A stretch of DNA of 64,000 bases. Source: Oceanirhabdus sp. W0125-5 (GTDB lineage: Bacteria > Bacillota > Clostridia > Clostridiales > Clostridiaceae). Shown here in pieces: positions 53,653-63,302 of this stretch. Below the pieces are notes generated by a model that was not told the DNA's origin, did not search any database, and saw nothing but the letters and a program-made list of their open reading frames with translations. The position numbers and the translations under genes are program-made. Position 1 is the first letter of the stretch; the number at the start of each line of letters is the position of its first letter. Where the stretch lies: NCBI RefSeq assembly GCF_027938815.1, contig NZ_CP115913.1, forward strand, positions 3,506,001-3,570,000, given 5' to 3'.

Positions 53653-54042
53653 TTGAGCAAATTCGGTGATAGATTAAAATACTTACGAGAAAATAAACAA
53701 TTGTTGAGCAAAGAGTTTGCAAAAGAAATGAACGTTGAACCAGCAACGGTTACAAATTGGGAAAAGGGAAAAAGATTCCCAAAGGATGATATGCTAGTTA
53801 AAATAGCTGATTACTTTGACGTTACTTTAGATTATCTTTTAGGAAGAACAGATTCTTCAAATATTAAAACTATAGATACAAATTTCAAAGATGATCAATA
53901 TACTATAGAAATAAATAAAGATATCTATCCTCACGATATTACCCCTAATGAATTAAAAGAATTGATGGAGCAACTTGAAACTGTAGGATTTGATGTTGAA
54001 AAACTCATAAAGAAAATAAAAGATAAAAGAGAAGATGACTAA
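53653..54042 (+). CDS. CI-like phage repressor (HTH-XRE)
   Basis: 129 aa starting at TTG 53653 with GAGGTGATGAG immediately upstream. HTH in residues ~1-65 (LLSKEFAKEMNVEPATVTNW, EKGKRFPKDDMLVKIADYF, LDYLLGRTD) and a short acidic C-terminus without a peptidase domain. It should keep the leftward early operon off. Confidence 0.85.
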   Translation: MSKFGDRLKYLRENKQLLSKEFAKEMNVEPATVTNWEKGKRFPKDDMLVKIADYFDVTLDYLLGRTDSSNIKTIDTNFKDDQYTIEINKDIYPHDITPNELKELMEQLETVGFDVEKLIKKIKDKREDD

Positions 54043-54070
54043 ATATTTTCAAGTCATCTTCTCTTTTATT
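54025..54070 (+). terminator. terminator of the repressor gene
   Basis: AAAAGAGAAGATGACT pairs perfectly with AGTCATCTTCTCTTTT around an AAATATTTTCA loop. The 5' arm includes the stop codon. Confidence 0.85.
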
Positions 54071-54246
54071 AATTACTTAATTCTTGTATAGTAATTATTT
54101 TACATAATTAACAGACTAGTATTACAAATCTATTACTAAACTCTGTGTTTTCTTTACTAAATAAATAGGATACATTTAAATTAAAGTTATTTCATTACAT
54201 TCTTTTACCCTAAAATACTACAATATAAGTATTTTAAGTCTTCTTT

Positions 54247-54275
54247 TTGACATTTTTAGTAAAATATAGTATAAT
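54247..54275 (+). promoter_or_regulatory. perfect consensus sigma-A promoter
   Basis: TTGACA (54247-54252), 17-base spacer, TATAAT (54270-54275). It drives the 44-aa gene at 54318. Such a full match is rare and implies strong constitutive expression unless repressed. Confidence 0.85.
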
Positions 54276-54317
54276 CTCATTAAAGTTATTATATTTCGAT
54301 TGTGAGGAATATCTATT

Positions 54318-54452
54318 ATGGAACCTAATAATTTTGTTTTATTGTTAGAAAGTATTGAATCTGTTAAGAAACATTCCAAGTTCAAAGAAAAAGAGCAACC
54401 CAATAAGAAAACATATAAAAATAAACCTTTTGATCCTAGCAAAATATATTAA
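54318..54452 (+). CDS. 44-aa lysogeny-region protein
   Basis: MEPNNFVLLLESIESVKKHS leads into a lysine-rich tail ending DPSKIY. GAGGAA lies 9 bases before the ATG and the perfect promoter ~45 bases upstream. The first ~20 residues resemble the 54-aa protein at 63303 (N-x-x-(V/I)LLL-x-SI-x-x-V-x-K-x-S). The two small genes frame the defence block. Function unknown. Confidence 0.65.
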   Translation: MEPNNFVLLLESIESVKKHSKFKEKEQPNKKTYKNKPFDPSKIY

Positions 54453-54465
54453 AGTGTATATTCAA

Positions 54466-54669
54466 TTAATCTTTATTTAAAAAGAGCTCATATAAATCAC
54501 TGAGCTCTCTTACATATATATTAGTTATGTTACTTAACATAATGTATGCATAAAAAGGGATAAAATGAATAATAATTTTGGGTGAATATTTCTTATCATC
54601 TATAATTCTACTAATATGGATAATTAGAAGTTGAACATATATTATTATACTACCTAATATCCTATCCAA
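54466..54669 (-). CDS. doubtful 67-aa hydrophobic protein
   Basis: Frame from a TTG at 54669 directly abutting AAGGAG, which leaves no spacing. Two hydrophobic stretches (LGSIIIYVQLLIIHI; IIIHFIPFYAYIML). It could be a membrane protein or chance. Weak. Confidence 0.25.
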   Translation of the reverse strand: MDRILGSIIIYVQLLIIHISRIIDDKKYSPKIIIHFIPFYAYIMLSNITNIYVRELSDLYELFLNKD

Positions 54670-54681
54670 CTCCTTCGCTTA

Positions 54682-54731
54682 AATCCAATACTTATGATAT
54701 GGCTCACCGTACCGCGCTAAAGTGTGGTTTT
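54682..54731. repeat. defence-block palindrome, copy 1
   Basis: GATATGGCTCACCGTACCGC followed by GCTAAAGTGTGGTTTTT matches the right half of copy 2; the left arm is degenerate. Lies 150 bases beyond the Avs-like gene's end. Confidence 0.65.
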
Positions 54732-54772
54732 TAATTACTAATAAGATGTATTTCTACTTCAAGTATATTTTT

Positions 54773-54792
54773 CCTCACATTTCATGTGAGGA
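54773..54792. terminator. hairpin next to Avs-like gene end
   Basis: TCCTCACAT-TTC-ATGTGAGGA, a perfect 9-bp stem, ~85 bases after the Avs-like stop. T-rich only on its plus-strand 5' side (minus-strand A-tract), so its role as terminator is uncertain. Confidence 0.4.
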
Positions 54793-54877
54793 GTATAATG
54801 TTACAAATGTAGTTGCTTTGGTAAGCCATAAACATACTAGAGTTTAAATAATTCAATCAACTATTTTTTTTGTCAAT

Positions 54878-57800
54878 CTAAATAATATTCTCCCTAAGAA
54901 TATAACCTACTGTAGAGCCCTTTTCTATAAGGAAATTTAGTACAACTAGAATTTTCTGCTTTAACCGTTTATTCTTCTTAATCTTTTCTCGCTCTTCATA
55001 AACATACTTTCTGACCAAGTTTTCTAAATAATAAGGAGTATTCCGCTCAAGCTTCAAAGTATCATATTCCGAATGATTGGATAACATATTAGATATCCAA
55101 ATTAGTCCTTCAGCGATAAATGAACTTCCAATATCATTCAACAGTTTAGATATAGAATATAAGACTGACGGATGCTGTCCCATCTGCTCAGATACATCCT
55201 TAATTAATCTCATGTTAGTTGATTTTAATGAATGCCATTCTTTAGTAGTATCGTTCCATCGTGTTTGTGCAAATAAGTAACTTTTAATAATTTTATCTAC
55301 ATACCAGTTATTAGTTCCGTTATTAGTTACTTCAATTATTTTATCTTTGAACTGATTCCACACAAACCAAAAATTATCATAGCTATGCATTCTATCTTCA
55401 GCGTAAATAAATTCTTGGAACATCTCTGCTATTGGTTCTGATGAGTTGAACTTATCGATAAATGGTTGAATCAATTGTGGTACTTTACTCCTCTCAGAAT
55501 TTAAAACAAGATAAGCATATTTTTTCAAAAATTCATTACGTACCGTGTAATCGACTTTATCACCATCTCTACCTTGTGTTAGCTCTCTTGCAAACACAGT
55601 AATTATTTCATGAGCAATATCAATATGTTCTCTATGCTCTAACTTACTAGGCATCATTTTTAGAGCATTTGATAGTATAAACAAATCAAGCTCTTGAATA
55701 TTACCTAAATCTGAAATTGAAAATTCATTATCAACCATCTTATTGAGACTCATCTCATTTTCAGCTAGAAATCTGCTTAACAATTCTCCTAAATCAGGTT
55801 CGTAAACCCCATTTTCAAAGTTCTCTTTTCGAATTTCACTTATTAACTCATTATATTTGTACTTAAATACTAGATAACCCAATAGTAATGAATGAGCATC
55901 CTCAAATTCTTTTTCCCACATTTTATGAATTGCTATCATAGAAAAAATATTGAATCTTTCAGATGATATCATTCCTCCAACAGATTCATCCTTAAATAGT
56001 ATAAGTAAAAGCAATAGTTTTATTTTTTCCTTTTCCTTAGGATATAACTTCATCAGTTTTGGTAATGAAGCAATTGCTTCCTGTGCACCATCTCCTACTT
56101 GATAGAAATAATTTGGCTGTACGCAAGATATCACTTTAGCAATTATAACGTCCTTGCAAAATTCTTTATCTTCATCATTCAATTTATCGATATAATGCTC
56201 AACTAATACCACACATACACATGATGGTATTTGGTAATTAAACAAATGGAATCTTTCATTTTCAGCGTGTGTTGCCTGAGGTAAATCTGGGTTGTAAGGC
56301 TTGTTAAGTCTTTCTAATATTTCTTTAGCTTCATCTAACGCATTTTGGGGATTACTATCATACTTCTCATATTCCTTAGATTTTTCATCATTTTTAAATT
56401 TGAAATCAGCCCATAACTTTAAAGGAACATACCTCATATGTTCGTTGTAAGCTTTTTGATTTTCCTCTCTAAATTCATCTATTTCTGGTTCTATCTCAGG
56501 TTCAAACTGTATCAATATGCCACCATTAGTCTCTTCAGTAGTAATATTCATTTTTCGCCTATCCATTCTAGCCAAAAACAATCTCCAGGTCTTATCCCTC
56601 TCATTCTGCTCAGAGTCTTGTGGTAGTTTTTTATAATAATCATCTAAAATATCCCATAGAATTTCTTGACGTTTCTTCGCCTCATCCGCTCCTGACTCTT
56701 GCATTGCAAAAACTTGATAGTTTAAGAAGAGGCTTTCTAAACTCCATTTCCGATGCTTATCTTCACATGTTTTTAATCTCTCATTATCATAAAAACTACT
56801 TTTGCTAATACCCCAGTTTTTCCCTATTGAATATAGTGTTTTAGCACCTTGTTCCGAAGCCAATCTATGAGTATCATGGATGATAAATTCTTTAGTTCCA
56901 AATAAAATTTTTGCTGTGTCAAATGTTTTTTCTGGATTTGCTAACACAACACTTGTCACTACAGATGAAATTGAAGCACTCTCAGAAGTTTCGAGTAGAT
57001 AATTCAACCAACTTACTAACACTTCGGTTTTCATTTTTTCTGCTATTTCTAGAAGAAACTTTTCTAAAGCCATGTGAATAGATTGTAACAAGTTAGGACT
57101 TACTGGAGAACTCGTCCCTCTGTAAATCTCCCACAAGCACTGACTAATGTATTGTTTCTTCTGTCTATCATCTCTTAACATAACCTCAACCTCGGTTATG
57201 TTATCAAGTCTAGAAGCTAAATTTGAAGAAACATACTTCCTTACAGACTTATTTGTAAAACTAACTATAAAGTCCATTGTTGCTTTGGGGTTAATCTGAA
57301 GTAGCCAATATATAGGACTTTGATAGGCACTAGCAGGGTGATAATCTGTATAATCTTTTTCTATACCAAAATCATGTTCGACATCATCTCTACAACTCGA
57401 AAACATATGGTCTTCTTTTGGTGTATAAGTCCAATAAAAATCAGCTAACTGTAAAATCTCATCTGGTAATACCTTACAGACAGGTAAACCATCAAGCTTT
57501 GTTAAAATGAACTTAGCTAAATCATAATAAGGGTCTCTATAATTCTTCCATTCATTGAGTAGTATTTCAGCTATAATCTCTTTCAATTCCATTTTTAATT
57601 CATATGAGCCATTAATAATTGTCTTTAGAATAGTTTCTAGTGTATCATCCCGCGAATAGTAAACATCTCTGCGAATAGTATTTTGATAATACTTCAGAGC
57701 AATAAGACCAGCACATCTAGTAGTATTTCCTTTTCTAATTTTGTCATTCCAATCATTAATTATAGGCAAAACAAAATTAATATTCTCAATTCCGATTATT

Positions 57801-59626
57801 TCTATATTATTGTAAGTAAATTCGATTAATGCCTCCCATCCGACTCCCTTTGGCTTTGTTAGAATGTGTTCCAGAGTAAAGAGGTTTATATCTTTTATGC
57901 CTAATTGCTTGAAAAATTCATCATCTACTTCTTTGCAAGCAATCCTTAAAATGAATATCAGTCTTTTCAATAGACTACACTTGTTTGACAATAACTCATT
58001 CTTAAAAACTTCGAAAAAGGTTCTTGAATAGTCTGATAGTAGAATGGAGGCAAATAGCTCATCTTTCCAAAAAGAATCAATCTCACTATTCTTAACAGTA
58101 TCTTCAATGAATTCTACAATTTCATAATCTTCTAGTAATAGTTTTTCTGATATCCAGTTTCTTAAACACCTTCTTATTGGTAATGATTCTCCGATTGATA
58201 CAAAAAAATCATGTTCATCAGACCTATTAACAAATTCTTTATTTATAATTTTCTCTAATGCCCATTCTTCATAAATATCATGAGTTATGAAATATCCCAC
58301 ATCCTCATATCCCAACATTCCATCTTTCATTAACTCATCACATTGATTACTTAGCTCAGCTTTTACATCAACAAAAAATTTACCTGTATTCGCCCTCTGA
58401 GATGCAATTTCCATGAAACACTTCTCTCTTTCAGGTTTACTCTTTTTAATTCTTTGTTCCCACAATTTTAACTTAAACTCAACATAATCAATTTCGTCAA
58501 TATCCTTGTAAAATTGTAAATATTCATTTAAATAGAAAGGATTCCTTATTAATTCTAATAATTTCTTGTCCTTTGGCAGAGTAAAAGCATTCTCATTAGA
58601 TATAGTGATTAGTTCTTGCTGTTCCAAAGGACGTATCCCAATATTTAATGGAGCAATTTTATAAATTTCAAAAAACTGATAGTTAAGATCTTTAAGATAG
58701 GCATCTCTAGTAGTGAAAATAACTTGCCAGTTTGTTTCAACGATTGCTGATAATAACTCTTTGAAAGGGTCTGTATTCCTTAAATCTAGTAATTTTTCAG
58801 CTGAGTCAATTACTATTGTTTTGCGTTCCATATCTTTATGAACATCAAGGAAATTACTCAAGCTGAAATCACCAAATATATCATTAATATTTCTTAACTC
58901 AAACTCTGTAGCTTTAAAAATATAGAATGGGACATCTTCTGCGTAGCGTTCATATAATTTTTTTACTAAGACAGTTTTTCCAACCCCACCAACACCGCTG
59001 ATTATACATACTTGATTTGAACCACTAATGAGAGGATTCAATTCTTTCTCTCTTGTGATTTCAAAATTCTTGTCGTTAAAAGAAATATCTGTGTTAATGT
59101 ATTTAAGTAGATTCTTGCTATGATTTTGCATTTCTTCTAATGTTGAGAATATGCTTTTTTCAAATGTAAAAAAGTGCTTAGCAATGATATCATTTTTTAC
59201 TGTAACAAATTCAGATTCAAAGAAACTAGCTAGTTTCCAGTCCAAACTAATATCTAATTCTTTTGCTAACTTTTCAATATCTTTTTGTCCTTGAGGCATC
59301 TGTCCCTTGTTTTGTCCCCACTCCTGATTTGAGTAGATATACAATCTATTCACTTTAGGGTAATCCCTTTTTAATTTGTTTAATGTATCTTCTAAATCTT
59401 TTTTATGGCTTGAAAGCGAAGTTTCATAGAATTTAGCTTGCCAAGCAACAACATCATCATTAACTTCAATTGGATTTGTTTCTATAGCTGATTGATTCTT
59501 ATATCTAAATATCCCATAATCCATATTAAATTTCTTACAGAACAGCAAGTAACAAAACCATTCAAAGTTATTCTGAGGATTTTCGCTAAATTTTGCTTTG
59601 AATACATCCCAGTTTGGTTTAATCAT
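54878..59626 (-). CDS. Avs-like STAND NTPase with N-terminal nuclease domain
   Basis: 1582 aa. The N-terminal ~150 residues look like a Cap4/Mrr-type PD-(D/E)xK nuclease (FRYKNQSAIETNP, then VVAWQAKFYE with the Q-x-K). A STAND NTPase follows: ISGVGGVGKTVLVKKL (Walker A, near 212), KTIVIDSAEKL (Walker B-like) and IFTTRD (sensor). The last ~1000 residues are helical repeats, the likely phage-protein sensor. This is the layout of AVAST (Avs) proteins, which bind a conserved phage protein, oligomerise and cut DNA; length is closest to Avs4. ATG 59626 has AGAAGGGGTG upstream, better than 59662. It lies in the lysogeny module, so the prophage would exclude other phages. Confidence 0.75.
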   Translation of the reverse strand: MIKPNWDVFKAKFSENPQNNFEWFCYLLFCKKFNMDYGIFRYKNQSAIETNPIEVNDDVVAWQAKFYETSLSSHKKDLEDTLNKLKRDYPKVNRLYIYSNQEWGQNKGQMPQGQKDIEKLAKELDISLDWKLASFFESEFVTVKNDIIAKHFFTFEKSIFSTLEEMQNHSKNLLKYINTDISFNDKNFEITREKELNPLISGSNQVCIISGVGGVGKTVLVKKLYERYAEDVPFYIFKATEFELRNINDIFGDFSLSNFLDVHKDMERKTIVIDSAEKLLDLRNTDPFKELLSAIVETNWQVIFTTRDAYLKDLNYQFFEIYKIAPLNIGIRPLEQQELITISNENAFTLPKDKKLLELIRNPFYLNEYLQFYKDIDEIDYVEFKLKLWEQRIKKSKPEREKCFMEIASQRANTGKFFVDVKAELSNQCDELMKDGMLGYEDVGYFITHDIYEEWALEKIINKEFVNRSDEHDFFVSIGESLPIRRCLRNWISEKLLLEDYEIVEFIEDTVKNSEIDSFWKDELFASILLSDYSRTFFEVFKNELLSNKCSLLKRLIFILRIACKEVDDEFFKQLGIKDINLFTLEHILTKPKGVGWEALIEFTYNNIEIIGIENINFVLPIINDWNDKIRKGNTTRCAGLIALKYYQNTIRRDVYYSRDDTLETILKTIINGSYELKMELKEIIAEILLNEWKNYRDPYYDLAKFILTKLDGLPVCKVLPDEILQLADFYWTYTPKEDHMFSSCRDDVEHDFGIEKDYTDYHPASAYQSPIYWLLQINPKATMDFIVSFTNKSVRKYVSSNLASRLDNITEVEVMLRDDRQKKQYISQCLWEIYRGTSSPVSPNLLQSIHMALEKFLLEIAEKMKTEVLVSWLNYLLETSESASISSVVTSVVLANPEKTFDTAKILFGTKEFIIHDTHRLASEQGAKTLYSIGKNWGISKSSFYDNERLKTCEDKHRKWSLESLFLNYQVFAMQESGADEAKKRQEILWDILDDYYKKLPQDSEQNERDKTWRLFLARMDRRKMNITTEETNGGILIQFEPEIEPEIDEFREENQKAYNEHMRYVPLKLWADFKFKNDEKSKEYEKYDSNPQNALDEAKEILERLNKPYNPDLPQATHAENERFHLFNYQIPSCVCVVLVEHYIDKLNDEDKEFCKDVIIAKVISCVQPNYFYQVGDGAQEAIASLPKLMKLYPKEKEKIKLLLLLILFKDESVGGMISSERFNIFSMIAIHKMWEKEFEDAHSLLLGYLVFKYKYNELISEIRKENFENGVYEPDLGELLSRFLAENEMSLNKMVDNEFSISDLGNIQELDLFILSNALKMMPSKLEHREHIDIAHEIITVFARELTQGRDGDKVDYTVRNEFLKKYAYLVLNSERSKVPQLIQPFIDKFNSSEPIAEMFQEFIYAEDRMHSYDNFWFVWNQFKDKIIEVTNNGTNNWYVDKIIKSYLFAQTRWNDTTKEWHSLKSTNMRLIKDVSEQMGQHPSVLYSISKLLNDIGSSFIAEGLIWISNMLSNHSEYDTLKLERNTPYYLENLVRKYVYEEREKIKKNKRLKQKILVVLNFLIEKGSTVGYILRENII

Positions 59627-59910
59627 ATATATCACCCCTTCTATATTTTTCACTAAGAGCAAAATGAAAACTCACGCTCACGTAAATTTACCCCATCATC
59701 TGATTATTAGGTTCATGTTGAGAATATAAATCCCTTTACATTCCACTATATTAAACGTTCATGTTAAGTAACCATCTACAAACCTGATTTCTATCATTCA
59801 TAGTTTATACTCACTCTTAACATATACATCATAATGTGAAAAACTATTATATTCTCTTGCAGAAAATCATGGATTTGAAAAGTGGAGATAATGCTCTTAA
59901 TACAAACCAC

Positions 59911-59964
59911 AAAACCGCACTTATTTGTGATACAGTTCACCGTATCGCACTAAAGTGCGATTTT
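59911..59964. repeat. defence-block palindrome, copy 2
   Basis: AAAACCGCACTT…GTGATAC and GTATCGCAC…AAGTGCGATTTT fold into a long stem with the loop AGTTCACC. Most complete copy. It sits between the Avs-like and AbiH genes. Confidence 0.8.
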
Positions 59965-60018
59965 ATCAAATCTATAAATATCAATTTATAGGGATATTCA
60001 TTTTGCTAATCTACAATA

Positions 60019-60972
60019 TTAACTATCCCAGAATGTATCGGATTGCTCAAATTTAACCAAGTTAGTATCAACTATTCCAACGTTTTCAAATACATTTTTC
60101 AATGCACCATATGCTTCTTTGTTATACCAGTATACTGTCCAATTAGTACTCTGATTTACGCTCTCAATTATCTTATGTAAGTATGGAAGATCCACTTCTC
60201 CAGCTGACCACCCAATAATAACAACATGATTCACAAAATTAAGTCTTTCAAAGAAATTATAGTTTATATTAATCTGCTTATCTGTGTCCTTATATATTGC
60301 TTCAAGGTAGTCTGCCACAGCATCTTGCACACTCGCCTCTGCTTCAGCATACTCGTCTTCAGCCTCTTTTGCCCATATCCTATGTTTTTTTATGTCCTGC
60401 TTGTTACAATGTCCCATTATTGGATCTATAGTACAAATCGAAGAAACTCCGCCATGTATATGCATAACATCATCAATGCCATAAACCTTTTCTAACACAT
60501 CTGTATAATTAAAACTCATAAAAATATCTGTACTGTTTATCAGAGACATGTTTAAAGGCCTCAGTTTATCAGTATTAATTGTCTCAATCCAATCTTTTAC
60601 ATATGAGTGCAGTTTTTTTACATATCCAAATTCATCCCTCCAATAGTAATCCATATGATCTCGAATTCCAATTTTGGGCATTCCTTCCGTAACAGATTCA
60701 GACATTTCAAGCATTTCCGTCGTATTAGGCTTACCTATGTGGTGTTCAAACACGCTCCACAAATTATGATTTACAGATTTATTCCATCTTTCTTGCGCTT
60801 CTTCCGTATACCATGGTTCTGTATCATCAAGAGGCTGAATATTATATCTGGCTTCAAAAAACCTTAAAAACTCCGGATCTCGTTCTCCAATATACTCTCT
60901 CATCCCCCAATAATTTGTATTTAAACCATGTGCCACATCAAACCCATTTCCAATAATATATAATGTCTTCAT
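60019..60972 (-). CDS. abiH: AbiH family abortive-infection protein
   Basis: 317 aa. The opening TLYIIGNGFDVAHGLNTNYW is the AbiH signature; later IFMSFNYTDVLEKVYG, HIHGG and VIIGWSAGEVD segments fit the family. AbiH aborts phage infection by an unknown mechanism. ATG 60972 with GAGAGGTTAAT is chosen over 61008. Single-gene unit bracketed by palindrome copies 2 and 3. Confidence 0.85.
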   Translation of the reverse strand: MKTLYIIGNGFDVAHGLNTNYWGMREYIGERDPEFLRFFEARYNIQPLDDTEPWYTEEAQERWNKSVNHNLWSVFEHHIGKPNTTEMLEMSESVTEGMPKIGIRDHMDYYWRDEFGYVKKLHSYVKDWIETINTDKLRPLNMSLINSTDIFMSFNYTDVLEKVYGIDDVMHIHGGVSSICTIDPIMGHCNKQDIKKHRIWAKEAEDEYAEAEASVQDAVADYLEAIYKDTDKQININYNFFERLNFVNHVVIIGWSAGEVDLPYLHKIIESVNQSTNWTVYWYNKEAYGALKNVFENVGIVDTNLVKFEQSDTFWDS

Positions 60973-61027
60973 ATTAACCTCTCTATTTATAATATCGTAA
61001 TAAAACATTTTGCAAATACTCTTAGCG

Positions 61028-61345
61028 TCAAGTAATACCTATATTAATAAGTTGATTATTCACCATAAGGTTCATTAACTCTACTACAAGAAATAATCTA
61101 TATTTTATGCTATCCAGGTTATTAGAGTAAAAGCTCTTTACCATTAACGTTATACCCACAAACTTAAATAAACTGCACTTCAATAGACAGACATATTTTT
61201 CATGATTATTATAAATTATATCATATGGAAGATTTTTCTCATACTCCTGATAGCAGTCAATTATATCTGCAACTTTTATTTCCTCATAATTAGCCCTACA
61301 ACTCAGAATTTGTAGGCTTGTTTTACTATTAAATAAAAACCGCAC
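61028..61345 (-). CDS. hypothetical protein or gene fragment
   Basis: A 105-codon open frame starting at a GTG that lies inside palindrome copy 3, without a ribosome binding site. The helical content (DIIDCYQEYEKNLPYDIIYN) looks coding. It may be the C-terminal part of a gene whose front was removed at the palindrome. Confidence 0.35.
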   Translation of the reverse strand: MRFLFNSKTSLQILSCRANYEEIKVADIIDCYQEYEKNLPYDIIYNNHEKYVCLLKCSLFKFVGITLMVKSFYSNNLDSIKYRLFLVVELMNLMVNNQLINIGIT

Positions 61346-61389
61346 TTATTTATGGTACAGTTCTCCGTATCACCCGTGAATGAGGTTTT
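61335..61389. repeat. defence-block palindrome, copy 3
   Basis: AAAAACCGCACTTATTTATG, GTACAGTTCTCCGTATC, then CGTGAATGAGGTTTT. Close to copy 2 on the left, more diverged on the right arm. Between AbiH and the SIR2-TIR gene. Confidence 0.75.
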
Positions 61390-61418
61390 AACATTATTTT
61401 TTACTTATTTATAGATTC

Positions 61419-62729
61419 TTATTTTTCAATCGATTTCAATAATGGTTGTAAATCACTTTCTGTAAAATTATTATCCACTTTTAAATATAATATTTGATTA
61501 AGATATGATGGTATTTGAACATCACCAACTATGATAGGAATAACTCTCATAGATTTATCTGAAACTTGTTTTAAAATCCCAGCCTGAAGTTCACTTTGTA
61601 CCCAAGTAGATTTTATAGAATTCTCGGTTATTAAGACAATCATTATATTTGCATCTTGTATTGCCTTAGATATTGATTGTACTAAAATATCTCCTACCTT
61701 TATTTCTTTATTAAAATCAAAAACATTAAAATCATTTTTATTTAAAAAATCATAAACTACTTTAGTAATATCTTTATCATGTGCTGAACTACTTATAAAC
61801 ACCTTTTTGCTTTTCTTATTATCTTGAAATATCTCAACTTTATTCTCTTCACTTTCCACTTCTTTGTACAATTCGTTTAAGAATGCACTTACTTGTGAGT
61901 GAGAATCATCACTTTCATATTCAATAATCTCTATCCTTTTATCTAATATTAATCGTCTTTTTTCAGTCATATTGTATTTGCCTTTTTCTGCCAACATATA
62001 ATGTTTGTCCAAAGTCCTGGAATATAATACAGATAGTTTATCAAATGTATTATTTAAATCGTCATCACTTCCTCCAAATCCAATAAATAATATAGTGTAA
62101 ACTGAAAATATAGTTTCCATAAATTGTCTGTAAGTTATATTTTTAAATAGAATATCATCATAACTTCTTTTACCTAATATAATTGAATCTAGTCTATCAA
62201 TATGACCATGCATTTTAAATATAAAAAACTCATTATTCCTTAAGAATGAATTTTTATCATCTAGGTCATTCTGCGTAAAAATAGGGGGTAATACCCCTTC
62301 ATTTACTAACGAATATGCACCTTCAATTAAAGTATCATAATTTGTAGTTATTACCGCTCTAAAAGGTATTGTAGGAATTATTTTGTGTGCTCTAGAAGGT
62401 TTAACATTTTTATCTCTAAAAACACTTTTGTAAAATTCACCAATATTTGAACCTCCTATTATATCCTGTAACTCTTGTGCTGCCACAGTAAGATTATTCT
62501 TATCAATCATTTCTTTAACATCCTCTATGCCATTCCAAAATGGTGTTCTATTTTCATTAGCCCATTCTAACATTTCATATAATAATGATTTCCATGTTGG
62601 TAAATTCTTATTGTTACTTCTTAAAACTTGTGAAGATAATCCTGACCCTACAAATAATATACATCTTCCATTTTTAATATCTTCTATCAACTTTTGTGGA
62701 ATAATTCCTTTGTATTTTAAATTCCCCAT
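61419..62729 (-). CDS. SIR2-TIR fusion protein, predicted NADase
   Basis: 436 aa. Residues ~1-270 are a SIR2-like domain: CILFVGSGLSS (near 23-33, NAD loop), TTNYDTLIEGA (near 128, catalytic N) and KMHGHIDR (near 172, catalytic H). Residues ~308-436 are a TIR domain: KKVFISSSAHDKDITKVVYD, IMIVLITENSIKSTWVQSEL with the catalytic glutamate near 381, and RVIPIIVGD. Both domains degrade NAD+ in defence proteins (SIR2 in ThsA/DSR, TIR in Thoeris and others), and carrying both in one chain is unusual. A GGGAGAG site precedes the ATG. Stand-alone, bracketed by palindrome copies 3 and 4. Confidence 0.8.
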   Translation of the reverse strand: MGNLKYKGIIPQKLIEDIKNGRCILFVGSGLSSQVLRSNNKNLPTWKSLLYEMLEWANENRTPFWNGIEDVKEMIDKNNLTVAAQELQDIIGGSNIGEFYKSVFRDKNVKPSRAHKIIPTIPFRAVITTNYDTLIEGAYSLVNEGVLPPIFTQNDLDDKNSFLRNNEFFIFKMHGHIDRLDSIILGKRSYDDILFKNITYRQFMETIFSVYTILFIGFGGSDDDLNNTFDKLSVLYSRTLDKHYMLAEKGKYNMTEKRRLILDKRIEIIEYESDDSHSQVSAFLNELYKEVESEENKVEIFQDNKKSKKVFISSSAHDKDITKVVYDFLNKNDFNVFDFNKEIKVGDILVQSISKAIQDANIMIVLITENSIKSTWVQSELQAGILKQVSDKSMRVIPIIVGDVQIPSYLNQILYLKVDNNFTESDLQPLLKSIEK

Positions 62730-63302
62730 TTATATTCTCTCCCTCTGTTAGCTTACTTTTAAAATTAAATAATAATTACTTTACTATTTATATAAACCTC
62801 ACTTATTTATGATACGGTTCCCCACTCTTTATCCTAAAAATATATGAATGTGAAAGAATTCAACAAAGTCATAGGTTTAGATCCTTTTTCTCTATTATTA
62901 TATAAATTTATAAATTTCCTCAATACTTAACTTCCCATTATAGACATAATTACACTATTAATATCTATTATATTTGTTGCTATACAACTCAAAGGTTTAA
63001 TTCACTTATTCTTAATTTTGATAACATTTGATATACTACTAATAATATTTCTACTAAACTATTATTTCTACAACAAAAAACAATTTCCTGCATAAATTAT
63101 ACCAACAAGTTAAATTTTACCCTTTATTAATATTTATTGTTTACTAATACATTATAAACTAAACTAGTCTATATATAGACACTTCCACATACCTACTTCT
63201 TATGTAATAATTTCAATATACTAAAAATTTATTATTATTTATTAATGAAACTTATTTAATTATTGAAGATTTATTACTTCTTCAATAAGGAGGCTTTATC
63301 CT
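62730..63302. other. spacer between defence block and integrase module
   Basis: Holds palindrome copy 4 (62792-62830) and a perfect 14-base palindrome GTCTATATATAGAC at 63167-63180, a possible operator or promoter element. No ORF found. Confidence 0.45.
62792..62830. repeat. defence-block palindrome, copy 4 (left half)
   Basis: ATAAACCTCACTTATTTATG then ATACGGTTCCCCAC matches the left half and loop of copies 2 and 3; the right arm is lost. Confidence 0.65.

Noticed and set aside
54218..54442. Minus-strand frame of 74 codons
   Set aside because: Antisense to the consensus promoter and the 44-aa gene; no start signal.
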